DNA of 64,000 nt from Streptomyces sp. NBC_01716 (GTDB lineage: Bacteria; Actinomycetota; Actinomycetes; Streptomycetales; Streptomycetaceae): contig NZ_CP109181.1 in assembly GCF_036248275.1 (NCBI RefSeq), forward strand, positions 2,418,001 through 2,482,000, in the 5' to 3' direction. Below the pieces are notes generated by a model. That model saw nothing but the letters and a program-made list of their open reading frames with translations, did no database searches and had not been told where the DNA came from. Each line of letters opens with the position of its first letter. Position 1 is the first letter of the stretch. Below are positions 46,068 to 55,652 of this stretch, one piece after another. Made by a program: the position numbers and the translations under genes.

Positions 46068-47108
46068 TCAGCCCGCTACTCGTACGACGAGCGCGTCACC
46101 GATCTCGTCGGTCGTACGGGGCGCACCGCCGCGCTCCGCGAGGTCGGCCGCGACGGCCTCCTCGACACGGGCGGCCTCGGCGTCGAAGCGGAGGTGCCGC
46201 AGCAGCAGTGCGACCGAGAGGATCGTGGCCGTGGGGTCGGCCTTCCCCTGGCCCGCGATGTCCGGCGCCGAGCCGTGGACGGGCTCGAACATGGACGGGA
46301 ACGCCCGGTCGGGGTTGATGTTCGCGGAGGCCGCCAGGCCGATGCCGCCGGTCACGGCAGCGGCGAGGTCGGTGAGGATGTCACCGAAGAGGTTGTCGGT
46401 GACGATCACGTCGAACCGCTCGGGCTGGGTGACGAAGAAGATCGTCGCGGCGTCGACGTGCAGATAGTCGGTGGAGACGTCGGGGTACTCCTGGCCGACC
46501 CGGTCGAAGATCCTCTTCCAGAGGTGGCCCGCGTAGACGAGGACGTTGTTCTTGTGGACAAGCGTCAGCTTCTTGCGGGGGCGGGAGTTGGCACGCTCGT
46601 ACGCGTCGCGCACGACCCGCTCCACGCCGTACGCCGTATTGAGGCTGACCTCGGTGGCCACCTCGGCGGGCGTACCGGTGCGCAGGGAGCCGCCGTTGCC
46701 CGTGTACGGGCCCTCGGTGCCCTCACGTACGACGACGAAGTCGATGTCCGGACGGCCGGCCAGCGGTGTGGCCTGGTTCGGGAAGAGCTTCGACGGCCGC
46801 AGGTTCACGTAGTGGTCGAAGGCGAACCGCAGCTTCAGCAGCAGCCCCCGCTCCAGGATCCCGGACGGCACGGAGGGGTCGCCAATGGCACCGAGGAGGA
46901 TCGCGTCGTGCGTCTTGAGCGCGGCGAGTTCCGTGTCCGGGAGGGTCTCCCCGGTACGGTGCCAGCGCTTGGCGCCGAGGTCGTACTCCTTGGTCTCCAG
47001 CTTCACATCCTGCGGGAGTACGGAGCCGAGGACCTTCAGGCCCTGGGCCACGACCTCCTGGCCGATGCCGTCACCGGGGATCACTGCGAGATTGATGCTG
47101 CGAGACAT
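46068..47108 (-). CDS. leuB: 3-isopropylmalate dehydrogenase LeuB
   Basis: LeuB oxidatively decarboxylates 3-isopropylmalate in leucine synthesis using NAD. The 346-residue protein starts [18 protein letters not shown], has [10 protein letters not shown], the metal-binding [17 protein letters not shown] and the NAD-binding [22 protein letters not shown] 47108 with AAGGTG is preferred over upstream ATG 47144. It is downstream of a 42-residue gene on the same strand. Confidence 0.97.
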   Translation of the reverse strand: MSRSINLAVIPGDGIGQEVVAQGLKVLGSVLPQDVKLETKEYDLGAKRWHRTGETLPDTELAALKTHDAILLGAIGDPSVPSGILERGLLLKLRFAFDHYVNLRPSKLFPNQATPLAGRPDIDFVVVREGTEGPYTGNGGSLRTGTPAEVATEVSLNTAYGVERVVRDAYERANSRPRKKLTLVHKNNVLVYAGHLWKRIFDRVGQEYPDVSTDYLHVDAATIFFVTQPERFDVIVTDNLFGDILTDLAAAVTGGIGLAASANINPDRAFPSMFEPVHGSAPDIAGQGKADPTATILSVALLLRHLRFDAEAARVEEAVAADLAERGGAPRTTDEIGDALVVRVAG

Positions 47109-47233
47109 GACGGGCACCTTACTGCGCGTCCCAGTGCCTGACACGCGTGGTCCACGATTCGGACGGTACGTGTTTCACGCGGGGGTGCGCGCGTAAATGA
47201 AGGGCCAGTTGGTCCCGTTCGCCCCGTCGCGGC

Positions 47234-47362
47234 TCAGTGGCCGGTGGAGCCGCCGTTGTCCCGGCGGTCGAGGGCGCGCTGGAGGGCCGCTGCGGCGTTC
47301 TTGCGGTCCGACTCGTTGCCGCGGGCGTGGTGACGGACGCGGCGGACTGTTGTCTCGGCCAT
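47234..47362 (-). CDS. 42-residue basic protein, function unknown
   Basis: MAETTVRRVRHHARGNESDRKNAAAALQRALDRRDNGGSTGH (given in parts: MAETTVRRVRHHARGNESD, then RKNAAAALQRALDRRDNGG). AAGGAG lies 9 bases upstream of ATG 47362. The peptide is very basic with one short amphipathic helix and no hydrophobic core. It appears to be a conserved streptomycete small protein, but no function is known to me. It is transcribed towards leuB. Confidence 0.6.
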   Translation of the reverse strand: MAETTVRRVRHHARGNESDRKNAAAALQRALDRRDNGGSTGH

Positions 47363-47562
47363 GGTCATCGACTCCTTGAGACAGCTGAGGCATACGGATT
47401 GGGGGGCCGTACGAGGCATCTGCTACGCGCCGGATGGGCGGGGAGCTCGCGCCGCAGGGGTTGCCTGCGTGAGGGCGATGCTCACGTCCGCCGTTCGCTG
47501 GATCAAGCGAGTCGTTCGGCTCCTACAAAGCTAAGGGAGCCGGGCCGTTCTGTCTCCACAGT

Positions 47563-47580
47563 TAGTCGGACTTCCTACTA
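47563..47580. promoter_or_regulatory. Imperfect dyad upstream of the 42-residue gene
   Basis: TAGTcGGActTCCtACTA is an 18-base imperfect palindrome, next to CTGT-ctcc-ACAG at 47550-47561. It lies about 200 bases upstream of the small gene in a 350-base gap containing no other gene, so a regulatory role is likely but the factor is unknown. Confidence 0.35.
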
Positions 47581-47637
47581 TCTGAGACAGCGGCCTTGAT
47601 CCGGCACGGCGATTCGTCGTCGGAGAGTGCCGCCGGG

Positions 47638-47699
47638 CGGTCCCGTCGCCGCCGAGAGCGGGACCGGCGGCGCTGGCCGCGGCGCCCCGTACGCCGCGG
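47638..47699 (-). terminator. Tandem hairpins after the acetyltransferase gene
   Basis: CGGTCCCG (47638-47645) pairs with 47659-47666, and CCGCGGCG (47677-47684) with 47692-47699. Both lie just downstream of the minus-strand acetyltransferase gene. Confidence 0.55.
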
Positions 47700-47712
47700 C
47701 GGAGGGCGCCCT

Positions 47713-48258
47713 CTACAGCACGTCGCCGTCGCGCCAGTCGAAGATCAACGCGTCCTCGGTGGACGGGAGTTCACGATCGGGCACCGGCCAGAGGAAAGTG
47801 CTCCCCTCCTCCTCGGGGAGCCGCACCACCCCGTCCGGGCTCAGCACCTCGACGCGGCCCTCCCACTGATGCCAGCCGCGCGACAGGTAGAGCCGCCAGC
47901 CCGCCTCGGACGCGGAGAGCGCGCCGACGTCGTACGCCCGGCCGGTGACCCGCTCCAGCACCTCCATGACCCGGCCGCCGAGCCCGTCCCTGCGCCGGTC
48001 GGGACGGACGGCGACCGCCTCCACGTAACCCACGCGGTAGGAGTGGCCCGCGTGCGTCAGCCGGCGCTGGATCACGCTGCCGTGCGCGACGAGCGCGCCC
48101 GCCCTGTCCCGTACGAGGACATGGACGCCGCCGAGCCCGTGCGCCCAGTCCTCCTCACTGAAATGCCCGTCGAAGGCGTCGTCCAGGAGGGCGCGGATCT
48201 CGCCGAGGGTCGCCGGATCGAGCTCAAAGGTGTGCGCGGTGCGCAGCGGGTCTGACAT
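47713..48258 (-). CDS. GNAT acetyltransferase resembling aminoglycoside 2'-N-acetyltransferase AAC(2')-I
   Basis: The 181-residue protein follows the AAC(2')-I pattern along its length: FDGHFSEEDWAHGLGGVHVLV (residues 28-48), AHGSVIQRRLTHAG, the acetyl-CoA loop VGYVEAVAVRPDRRRDGLGG, VGALSASEAGWRLYLSRGW and a C-terminal IFDWRDGDVL matching the CDWRAGD ending of mycobacterial AAC(2')-Ic. That family acetylates the 2'-amino group of gentamicin- or tobramycin-type aminoglycosides, though the natural substrate may differ. ATG 48258 is the start. It is divergent from the lipid operon. Confidence 0.85.
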   Translation of the reverse strand: MSDPLRTAHTFELDPATLGEIRALLDDAFDGHFSEEDWAHGLGGVHVLVRDRAGALVAHGSVIQRRLTHAGHSYRVGYVEAVAVRPDRRRDGLGGRVMEVLERVTGRAYDVGALSASEAGWRLYLSRGWHQWEGRVEVLSPDGVVRLPEEEGSTFLWPVPDRELPSTEDALIFDWRDGDVL

Positions 48259-48359
48259 GCGTCTCACTCTTTCAGGCCAAAGGCCCGCGTATGTACTCAG
48301 TGCTCGGTTGAGTAGCTGCTCCATGTCGAAAGGGCGTGCCTGCCGCGACAGTTGGCCAC

Positions 48360-48935
48360 ATGAACGGCCTTTACGCACTCAAGCCCTGGTACGCGTCCCG
48401 GCTCTCCGGAGTCCGGGCCGCACTCGTCCGTCGCGAGGTGTCGCCCGACACGGTCACCGCGGCGGGTGTCGTCAGCGCGGCCGGTGCGGGCGCCGCCGTC
48501 GCCTGGCTGCCCGCCGGTCCGCTCGCCACGCTCCCCGTCGTCGTCCTTCTCGCCGCCCGTCTGGCCTTCGCCAATCTCGACGGGGCGCTGGCACGGGACA
48601 CCGGCCGGGCGACCCGGCGCGGCGCCGTCCTCAACGAACTCGGCGACCGCGCGGCCGATCTGGTCGTCCTCGCCGGCTTCATCGCGCTCGCGCCGCTGTG
48701 GCTGGTCGTGGTGGCGGGGCTGGCGGCGACGCTGCCGTCCTGGGTGTCCCTCGCGGGTACGGCGGCGGGCGCGCCGCGCCGTAACGGCGGCCCCGTCGGC
48801 AAGACCGAACGCTGCCTGCTCGTCGTCATCGCCGCCGCGACCGGCTGGGCGGTGCCGGTGCTCGTCGTGATCGCGGCGGGCTCGGCGCTCACGGCCGTCG
48901 TCCGCTTCGGCTGGGTCTGGAGGAAGCTCGCATGA
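48360..48935 (+). CDS. CDP-alcohol phosphatidyltransferase
   Basis: The 191-residue membrane protein has the CDP-alcohol transferase signature in NLDGALARDTGRATRRGAVL followed by NELGDRAAD; the third Asp of the DGxxAR-x8-GxxxD-xxxD motif is Asn here. It would join a CDP-linked lipid to an alcohol such as glycerophosphate or inositol phosphate. About five TM segments follow. ATG 48360; its stop overlaps the CdsA homologue (ATGA). The Asn substitution may be normal for this subfamily. Confidence 0.88.
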   Translation: MNGLYALKPWYASRLSGVRAALVRREVSPDTVTAAGVVSAAGAGAAVAWLPAGPLATLPVVVLLAARLAFANLDGALARDTGRATRRGAVLNELGDRAADLVVLAGFIALAPLWLVVVAGLAATLPSWVSLAGTAAGAPRRNGGPVGKTERCLLVVIAAATGWAVPVLVVIAAGSALTAVVRFGWVWRKLA

Positions 48936-49987
48936 GCGGCGTGCTGATCGCGGGCGAGGCCGTGGGGCGCGCCGTGCCCCTCGTCGCGGGCGCCCTCGGG
49001 GTGAGCGGCATCGCGGTGGCGGCGCTGCCCGCGCGCCTCACGATGCGGGCGGAGCTGCGCAGACGGTGGCGGACGTGGGCGATCGCCGCCCCGGTGTTCC
49101 TGGGGTCGCTGTTCCTGGGAGCCGGGGGCGCGTTCGCGCTGGCCGCGGCGCTCGGGGTGACGGCGGTGAGCGAGTACGTACGGATGGCGGAGCTCCCGCG
49201 CGCGGAGCACGCCGTGCTGGCCGTGGCCGCCGTCGTACTCCCGGCGCTCGCGTGGCTGGTGCCCGGGGCTCTGGGCGCGGGGGCGGTCGATCTCCGGGTG
49301 GTGGCGCTCCTGTTCGTGGCGGCGGCGCTGCCGGCGCTGCTGGCGGGCGACCACGAACGGGGCTTCACCCGCACCGCGCGCACCGTCTTCGCCCTGTTGT
49401 GGATTCCCCTCCCGCTCACCGGACTCGTGATGCTTCAGGACACGGCGGTCGCGGTCGGGCTGGCGGTGGCGCTCGGCGACGTCGGGGCGTGGTGCGGCGG
49501 TACGGCGCTGGGCCGTGTCTTCGAAGTAGCGCCGTCCGCCTGCAAGGCGGGGCCCACGGCGTCTGGTGCGGTGCGTCGCAAGGCGGAGGATCGTGCTCGT
49601 ACTGGGCGTACTCGCACGACTCCGACAACGCGGCGAGGTGCCGTGCCAGACGCCGCGGGCCAGGCGGGACTTCGAAGACACGGCCCAGGCCGGCGCGGCC
49701 CGCTCGCCCGGCCGTTGTCGCCCCTCTCGCCCAGCAAGACATGGGCGGGGGTGCTGGGCGCCGCGGGGGCGACCGGCCTCGCCCTGGCCGCCGTCGGTGC
49801 CTTCACACCGCTGCTGTGGGCTGCGGTCCTGATCGGCTGCGTGCTCGGCGACCTGCTCGAATCCATGGTCAAGCGGGAGGCGGGCGTGAAGGACGCGGGC
49901 AGTTGGCTGCCGGGCTTCGGCGGGCTGCTCGACCGGATCGACTCCCTGCTCCTGGCTCTCCTGCTCGCGATGGTGGTGACGGCATGA
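48932..49987 (+). CDS. Phosphatidate cytidylyltransferase (CdsA-like) disrupted in frame by a palindromic element
   Basis: CdsA makes CDP-diacylglycerol from phosphatidate and CTP. The protein has an integral-membrane N-half, GDVGAWCGGTALGR, and the C-terminal cytidylyltransferase signature SMVKREAGVKDAGSWLP ending GFGGLLDR, in which the usual PGHGG histidine is Phe. Between TALGR and PLSPLSPSKTWAGV lies a 60-residue polar, Arg-rich segment (about residues 193-252) translated from an inserted 181-base inverted-repeat element that keeps frame. The 351-residue length exceeds the usual 280-300 by this amount. Activity is doubtful. Confidence 0.88.
   Translation: MSGVLIAGEAVGRAVPLVAGALGVSGIAVAALPARLTMRAELRRRWRTWAIAAPVFLGSLFLGAGGAFALAAALGVTAVSEYVRMAELPRAEHAVLAVAAVVLPALAWLVPGALGAGAVDLRVVALLFVAAALPALLAGDHERGFTRTARTVFALLWIPLPLTGLVMLQDTAVAVGLAVALGDVGAWCGGTALGRVFEVAPSACKAGPTASGAVRRKAEDRARTGRTRTTPTTRRGAVPDAAGQAGLRRHGPGRRGPLARPLSPLSPSKTWAGVLGAAGATGLALAAVGAFTPLLWAAVLIGCVLGDLLESMVKREAGVKDAGSWLPGFGGLLDRIDSLLLALLLAMVVTA
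49508..49688. mobile_element. MITE-like palindromic element inserted in the cdsA homologue
   Basis: CTGGGCCGTGTCTTCGAAGT (49508-49527) is repeated inverted and without error at 49669-49688. Inside, a second inverted pair (49551-49574 with 49637-49661) shows one whole ~180-base imperfect palindrome with a central loop. No transposase frame is present, so it would be mobilised in trans. A related half-copy is at 8511-8573. The target-site duplication could not be resolved. Confidence 0.75.
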
Positions 49988-50868
49988 CCGCACGGATCTC
50001 TGCCCGGCGGGCGGCGCGTTCGACGCCGCGGCGGCTGCGGGGGCGTACGACGCGGGTCGTCGGCCACCGACGGGGGCGTACGGGGGCGGGGGCGGGCGCG
50101 ATGGGTGTCGCGTTCGCGGCCGGCCCGCCCGGCGAGCGCTGCGAGGGCGGGACGCGGGGGCTTCGCGGGCCGGGGCGCGGGCGGAGCCGGGGGCGGGGGC
50201 GGGGCACCGTCTCCGGTAGGCCGGGCGGCCCCGGGCCGGTACCGGCGCCCGCCGTCTCGCCCACTCGGCTCGGCGCGGTGCTGCGGCGCGCCCTGTGGTG
50301 GCTCGTCCTCACCCTCACAGGCGGTGTGCGGCGGCACGGTCAACTGCCGCCCCGTGGGTGCGTAGTTGTGGCCAACCACTCCTCGCACGCGGACACCGCC
50401 GCGCTGCTGGCGGCGCTCGACGCCCGGCACCGGCCCGCCATCGGGGCGGCGGCCGACTACTGGTTCGCCTCCCCGTGGCGGCGCCGGATCTGCCGCGTGC
50501 TCGCCGCCGGATTCCCCGTGCGGCGCACCGGCGGCGGCATGGACGACCTGCTGTCCATGGCGGACGGGCTGCGGGCCGGCCGCGCGGTCGTGCTCTTCCC
50601 CGAGGGCACGCGTGGGGCGGACGGCGCCGTCGGCGCCTTCCACCGGGGCGCCCTCGTACTCGCCGAGCGGGCGGGCGTCCCCGTCGTGCCGGTGGGTATC
50701 GGCGGTACGGACCGGCTGCTGCCCAAGCACGGGCGGCTGCGTTCGTCGCTGGTGCGGGTACGGATCGGTGAGCCGCTGCCGCCGTCGGCGACGCCGGAGG
50801 ACGCGCGGGCGGCGGTCGCGGCGCTGCACGCCCGTACCGTTTCGGAGCCGTTGCCCGACTCCCCGTAA
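49984..50868 (+). CDS. 1-acyl-sn-glycerol-3-phosphate acyltransferase (PlsC family)
   Basis: The 294-residue protein has the PlsC motifs NHSSHADT (HX4D, about residues 131-138) and FPEGTR (about 205-210), with the lipid-binding FPVRRTGGG between them. It acylates lysophosphatidate, supplying the CdsA substrate, so the three genes form a short phospholipid pathway. Residues 20-80 are an unusual Arg/Gly/Pro-rich low-complexity region. The start overlaps the CdsA stop (ATGA). Confidence 0.88.
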   Translation: MTARISARRAARSTPRRLRGRTTRVVGHRRGRTGAGAGAMGVAFAAGPPGERCEGGTRGLRGPGRGRSRGRGRGTVSGRPGGPGPVPAPAVSPTRLGAVLRRALWWLVLTLTGGVRRHGQLPPRGCVVVANHSSHADTAALLAALDARHRPAIGAAADYWFASPWRRRICRVLAAGFPVRRTGGGMDDLLSMADGLRAGRAVVLFPEGTRGADGAVGAFHRGALVLAERAGVPVVPVGIGGTDRLLPKHGRLRSSLVRVRIGEPLPPSATPEDARAAVAALHARTVSEPLPDSP

Positions 50869-50885
50869 GGCGCCGGGTGGCGGCG

Positions 50886-51406
50886 GTGACCGCCTCCCGG
50901 ACAGGACCGAGGTCTACTGCTGGCCTTCGTCTGGGCCTGCGCGGAGGCGCTGAGCTGGCCGCTGATGCCCGAACTGCTGCTGGGTGCCGCGTGCGTCGCA
51001 GCTCTCCTTCGCCGCGCTCGCGGGAAGCCTGGCCGGCGGGCTGCTGGCGCTCCAACTCGCGAACACGGGGCTCCAGTTGCCCGCGCCGCTGACGACGGAC
51101 CGGATGCGGGCGGAGGTGCGGTACCAGCTGGCGGTCGAGTCGGCTCAGGCCGTACGTCACCTGCCGTGGAACGGCATCCCGTTCAAGGTGTACGCCGCCG
51201 AGGCGGGCCGGGCCGGCGTACCGGCGGCCGACTGGCTCGCGGAGTCCGCACGGGCGCGCGGCGCGCGGACGCTGACGGTCGGCGCCGCCTTCGCCGCGCT
51301 CGGTCTTCTGCTGCGCCGCTTCCGCCGGCACTACGGCGCGTACGTGGCCCTGCTCGGTGCCGGCTTCACCGCCGGCCTCTCACTGATCGTGGCGGGCTGG
51401 AGCTGA
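50886..51406 (+). pseudogene. Frameshifted integral membrane protein gene
   Basis: Conserved blocks lie in three frames: LLAFVWACAEALSWPLMPELLLGAACVAA (first part LLAFVWACAEALSWPL, 50917-50964, then MPELLLGAACVAA) is in one frame, with an in-frame stop at 50887 and no start codon for its beginning, and LSFAALAGSLAGGLLALQLA to the stop at 51406 is in the next. An N-terminal GTG at 50886 is in a third frame. The family is a streptomycete membrane protein downstream of PlsC. Two frameshifts fit decay better than a short gene from GTG 50984 (140 residues), though that remains possible. Confidence 0.6.
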
Positions 51407-51432
51407 ACGCCGCCTCCACGGGAGAAGACACC

Positions 51433-51465
51433 GCCCCCGTACCGGGTTGGGGCCGGCACGGGGGC
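51433..51465. terminator. Terminator shared by the lipid operon and pruA
   Basis: GCCCCCGTACCGG (51433-51445) pairs with 51453-51465 with one G.U pair, between convergent genes. Confidence 0.75.
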
Positions 51466-51506
51466 GGGGATCGCGGGGGCGGGGCCAGGCCGAGACGGCC
51501 CAGGAC

Positions 51507-53138
<1,632 letters not shown>

Positions 53139-53195
53139 GAGGGCCGCATCTCCTTGATCAGTAGACGGTTTACGGTCGACGGTCGGGGCGGCGCG

Positions 53196-54122
53196 TCAGC
53201 CGCGGGTGGCGAGCGAACGCAGGAAGAACGCGAGGTTCGCGGGGCGTTCGGCCAGCCGGCGCATGAAGTAGCCGTACCAGTCGGTGCCGTACGCGATGTA
53301 GACGCGCACCCGGTGGCCCTCGGCCGCCAGGCGGCGCTGCTCGGCCTCACGGATGCCGTAGAGCATCTGGAACTCGTACGCGTCGAGCTTGCGTCCGGCC
53401 CGTACGGCGAGCTCCTGGGCGATCGCGATGAGGCGCGGGTCGTGGGAGCCGACCATCGGGTAGCCCTCACCCGCCATCAGGGTCTTGAGGCACCGCACGT
53501 ACGCCTTGTCGACCTCGCCCTTGTCCTGGTGCGCGACCCGCGCGGGTTCCTTGTAGGCGCCCTTGACGAGCCGTACGCGCGAGCCCGACGCGGCGAGGGC
53601 GCGGCAGTCGTCCTCCGTACGGAAGAGGTACGACTGGACGACGGCTCCGGTCTCCGGGAAGCGCTCCCGCAGCGCCCGGTGGATGGCGAGCGTCGAGTCG
53701 ACGGTGGTGTGGTCCTCCATGTCCAGCGTAACGGTGGTGCCGATCTCGGTGGCGGCCTCGACGACGGTGGTGATGTTGCTGAGCGCCAGGTCGTGGCCGC
53801 CGCGAAGGGCCTGTCCGAAGGAGGAGAGCTTCACGGACATCTCGGCGCGGGCGCCGAGCCCCAGCGGCGCGAGGGCCTCGATCAGCTTCAGATAGGCGTC
53901 ACGGGCGTGCAGCGCCGCCGACCGGTCGGTGATGTCCTCCCCGAGGACGTCCATGGTGACGTCGAGGCCGCTGTCGGCCATGTCCTGGATGACCGGCGTC
54001 GTACCGTCGACGGTCTCGCCGGCGATGAAGCGGTCCACCACGGGCCTGGTGACCGGCGCGGCCGAGACGGCACGCCGCATGAGGTCGCTGCGCGACGCGG
54101 CGAGAATCACGGGACCCAGCAC
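53196..54122 (-). CDS. putA: Proline dehydrogenase
   Basis: This 308-residue FAD enzyme oxidises proline to P5C. The barrel motifs MSVKLSSFGQAL, VTLDMEDHTTVDSTL, VRLVKGAYKEP and, at the end, AYGTDWYGYFMRRLAERPANL are those of monofunctional actinobacterial PRODH, with the GTDWYGYFMRRL substrate-binding helix complete. GTG 54122 is chosen because GGAGGT stands 5 bases before it; an internal GTG at 54110 is too far from any site. Co-transcribed with pruA and divergent from the PucR gene. Confidence 0.94.
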   Translation of the reverse strand: MLGPVILAASRSDLMRRAVSAAPVTRPVVDRFIAGETVDGTTPVIQDMADSGLDVTMDVLGEDITDRSAALHARDAYLKLIEALAPLGLGARAEMSVKLSSFGQALRGGHDLALSNITTVVEAATEIGTTVTLDMEDHTTVDSTLAIHRALRERFPETGAVVQSYLFRTEDDCRALAASGSRVRLVKGAYKEPARVAHQDKGEVDKAYVRCLKTLMAGEGYPMVGSHDPRLIAIAQELAVRAGRKLDAYEFQMLYGIREAEQRRLAAEGHRVRVYIAYGTDWYGYFMRRLAERPANLAFFLRSLATRG

Positions 54123-54260
54123 GGGGCACCTCCACGGAAGAAATAGAGCAGGCCGTACGGGGCGCGAACGCCCGGCGACGGCACGGAGAACCACTTCGAA
54201 ATCTAGGGACCGGTCCGGTCCTCTGCCATCGACAGCTGTCACGCATCCGTGGCCGGGATC

Positions 54261-54276
54261 TCAGACATATGTCTGA
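54261..54276. promoter_or_regulatory. Palindromic operator between putA and the PucR gene
   Basis: TCAGACATATGTCTGA is a perfect 16-base palindrome 22 bases before the PucR start, in the shared divergent region. Confidence 0.6.
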
Positions 54277-54297
54277 AAGCGGTGCGAGAATGTCCGG

Positions 54298-55509
54298 GTG
54301 AAGGACGATTACCAGGAGCTGGTCGACGAGATCTCGGCGCTGCTCGGCATGCCGCTGACGCTGGAGAACAGGGATTTCGGGCTGATCGCCTTCGGGGTGC
54401 ACGACAGCGAGGACGAGGGCGTGATGGACCCCGTCAGGACGCGTTCGATCCTGACACGGAAGTCCACCCCGGCGGTGCGCGCCTGGTTCGAGGGGTTCGG
54501 CATCACCCGCGCGACCGGCCCCGTCCGGATCCCGGCCGCGCCGGACGCCGGGGTGTTCCGGGGGCGGATCTGTCTGCCCGTACGGCACCGGGGCACCGTG
54601 CTCGGTTACGTATGGCTGCTCGACGACACCGGCAGGGGCCCCACGGACGACCGTTTGGCGGCGGCCATGGAGGTGACGGGGCGGATCGGGGCGCTGCTCG
54701 CCGAGGAGGTGAAGGCGGGCGCCGACCTGGCGCGTGAGTTCCGCGCCGTACTGACCGCGGAGCGCGGGTGGCAGCGCGACATGGCCGTGGAGACGCTGCG
54801 TACGGCGCTGGGGCCGGGGGCCGACGGGCCGCACATGGTGGTGTGTGTCGCGCCGTGGGCGGGAGCCGACCCGGCGGTGCGCGCCGTGCCGGGTACCGCG
54901 GCGCTGTGCACGCTGCCGGAGCTGCCCGGCCCGCCGGACCGTCCGGACCCGTCGGCGTCCGGCCCGGACGGCGCCTCGGCGGGCCGCGCCGTAGGCGAGG
55001 CGCCCCGGGCGCTCGCCGTGCTCGTACGTCTCCGGTCGCCCGACGCCCTGGCGCCCACGCTCGCGGCCACGGCCCACCTGCGCGACGTCGCGGGCCCCGG
55101 GGCCACCGCCGGGGCGGCGACGCCGCGCCGTGGCCTGGCCGAACTGCCCGACGCCTGGCACGAGGCGGTCGCCGCGGCCCACGCGTCGGCGGCGCAGCCG
55201 CGGTTCGGCGCGGTGGCGCAGTGGTCGGAGATCGGCCCGTTCCGGATGCTGACGTCGCTCCCGCCGGGCATCGACCCGGCGGTACGCCCCCTGCTGACGC
55301 CCGCGAACACGGAGCTGACGCACACGGCGGAGGTCTACCTCGACTGCGCGGGCCAGGCGGGCCGTACGGCCTCGAAGCTCGGCATCCACCGCCAGACGCT
55401 CTACTACCGGCTGTCGCGCGTCGAGAAACTCACGGGACTCGACCTGGCCGACGGCGAGGACCGGCTGCTGCTGCACATGGCCCTGAAATCCGCACGGCTC
55501 AGATCCTGA
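54298..55509 (+). CDS. PucR/CdaR-family regulator of proline catabolism
   Basis: The 403-residue protein has an N-terminal sensory region ([20 protein letters not shown]), a GGDEF-like middle with low-complexity insert, and the C-terminal PucR HTH ([40 protein letters not shown], about 345-390). Divergence from putA-pruA makes it the likely proline-responsive activator, as described for actinobacterial PutR/PruR proteins. GTG 54298 is the start. Confidence 0.92.
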   Translation: MKDDYQELVDEISALLGMPLTLENRDFGLIAFGVHDSEDEGVMDPVRTRSILTRKSTPAVRAWFEGFGITRATGPVRIPAAPDAGVFRGRICLPVRHRGTVLGYVWLLDDTGRGPTDDRLAAAMEVTGRIGALLAEEVKAGADLAREFRAVLTAERGWQRDMAVETLRTALGPGADGPHMVVCVAPWAGADPAVRAVPGTAALCTLPELPGPPDRPDPSASGPDGASAGRAVGEAPRALAVLVRLRSPDALAPTLAATAHLRDVAGPGATAGAATPRRGLAELPDAWHEAVAAAHASAAQPRFGAVAQWSEIGPFRMLTSLPPGIDPAVRPLLTPANTELTHTAEVYLDCAGQAGRTASKLGIHRQTLYYRLSRVEKLTGLDLADGEDRLLLHMALKSARLRS

Positions 55510-55578
55510 TCGCGGGCTCTCCCAACGAGGCGGCGCCGGCACGGGAGTTGGTCACCGACGCAGGGGACCGGAAACAGC

Positions 55579-55608
55579 GCGGGGCCCGGGAAGAATCCCG
55601 GGCCCCGC
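55579..55608. terminator. Bidirectional terminator between the PucR gene and serA
   Basis: GCGGGGCCCGGGA (55579-55591) pairs perfectly with 55596-55608 around AGAA. Confidence 0.85.
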
Positions 55609-55652
55609 ACCACGTCGAACCGTCCGGCCTCGCAGCCGTCGGATCAGCCGGA

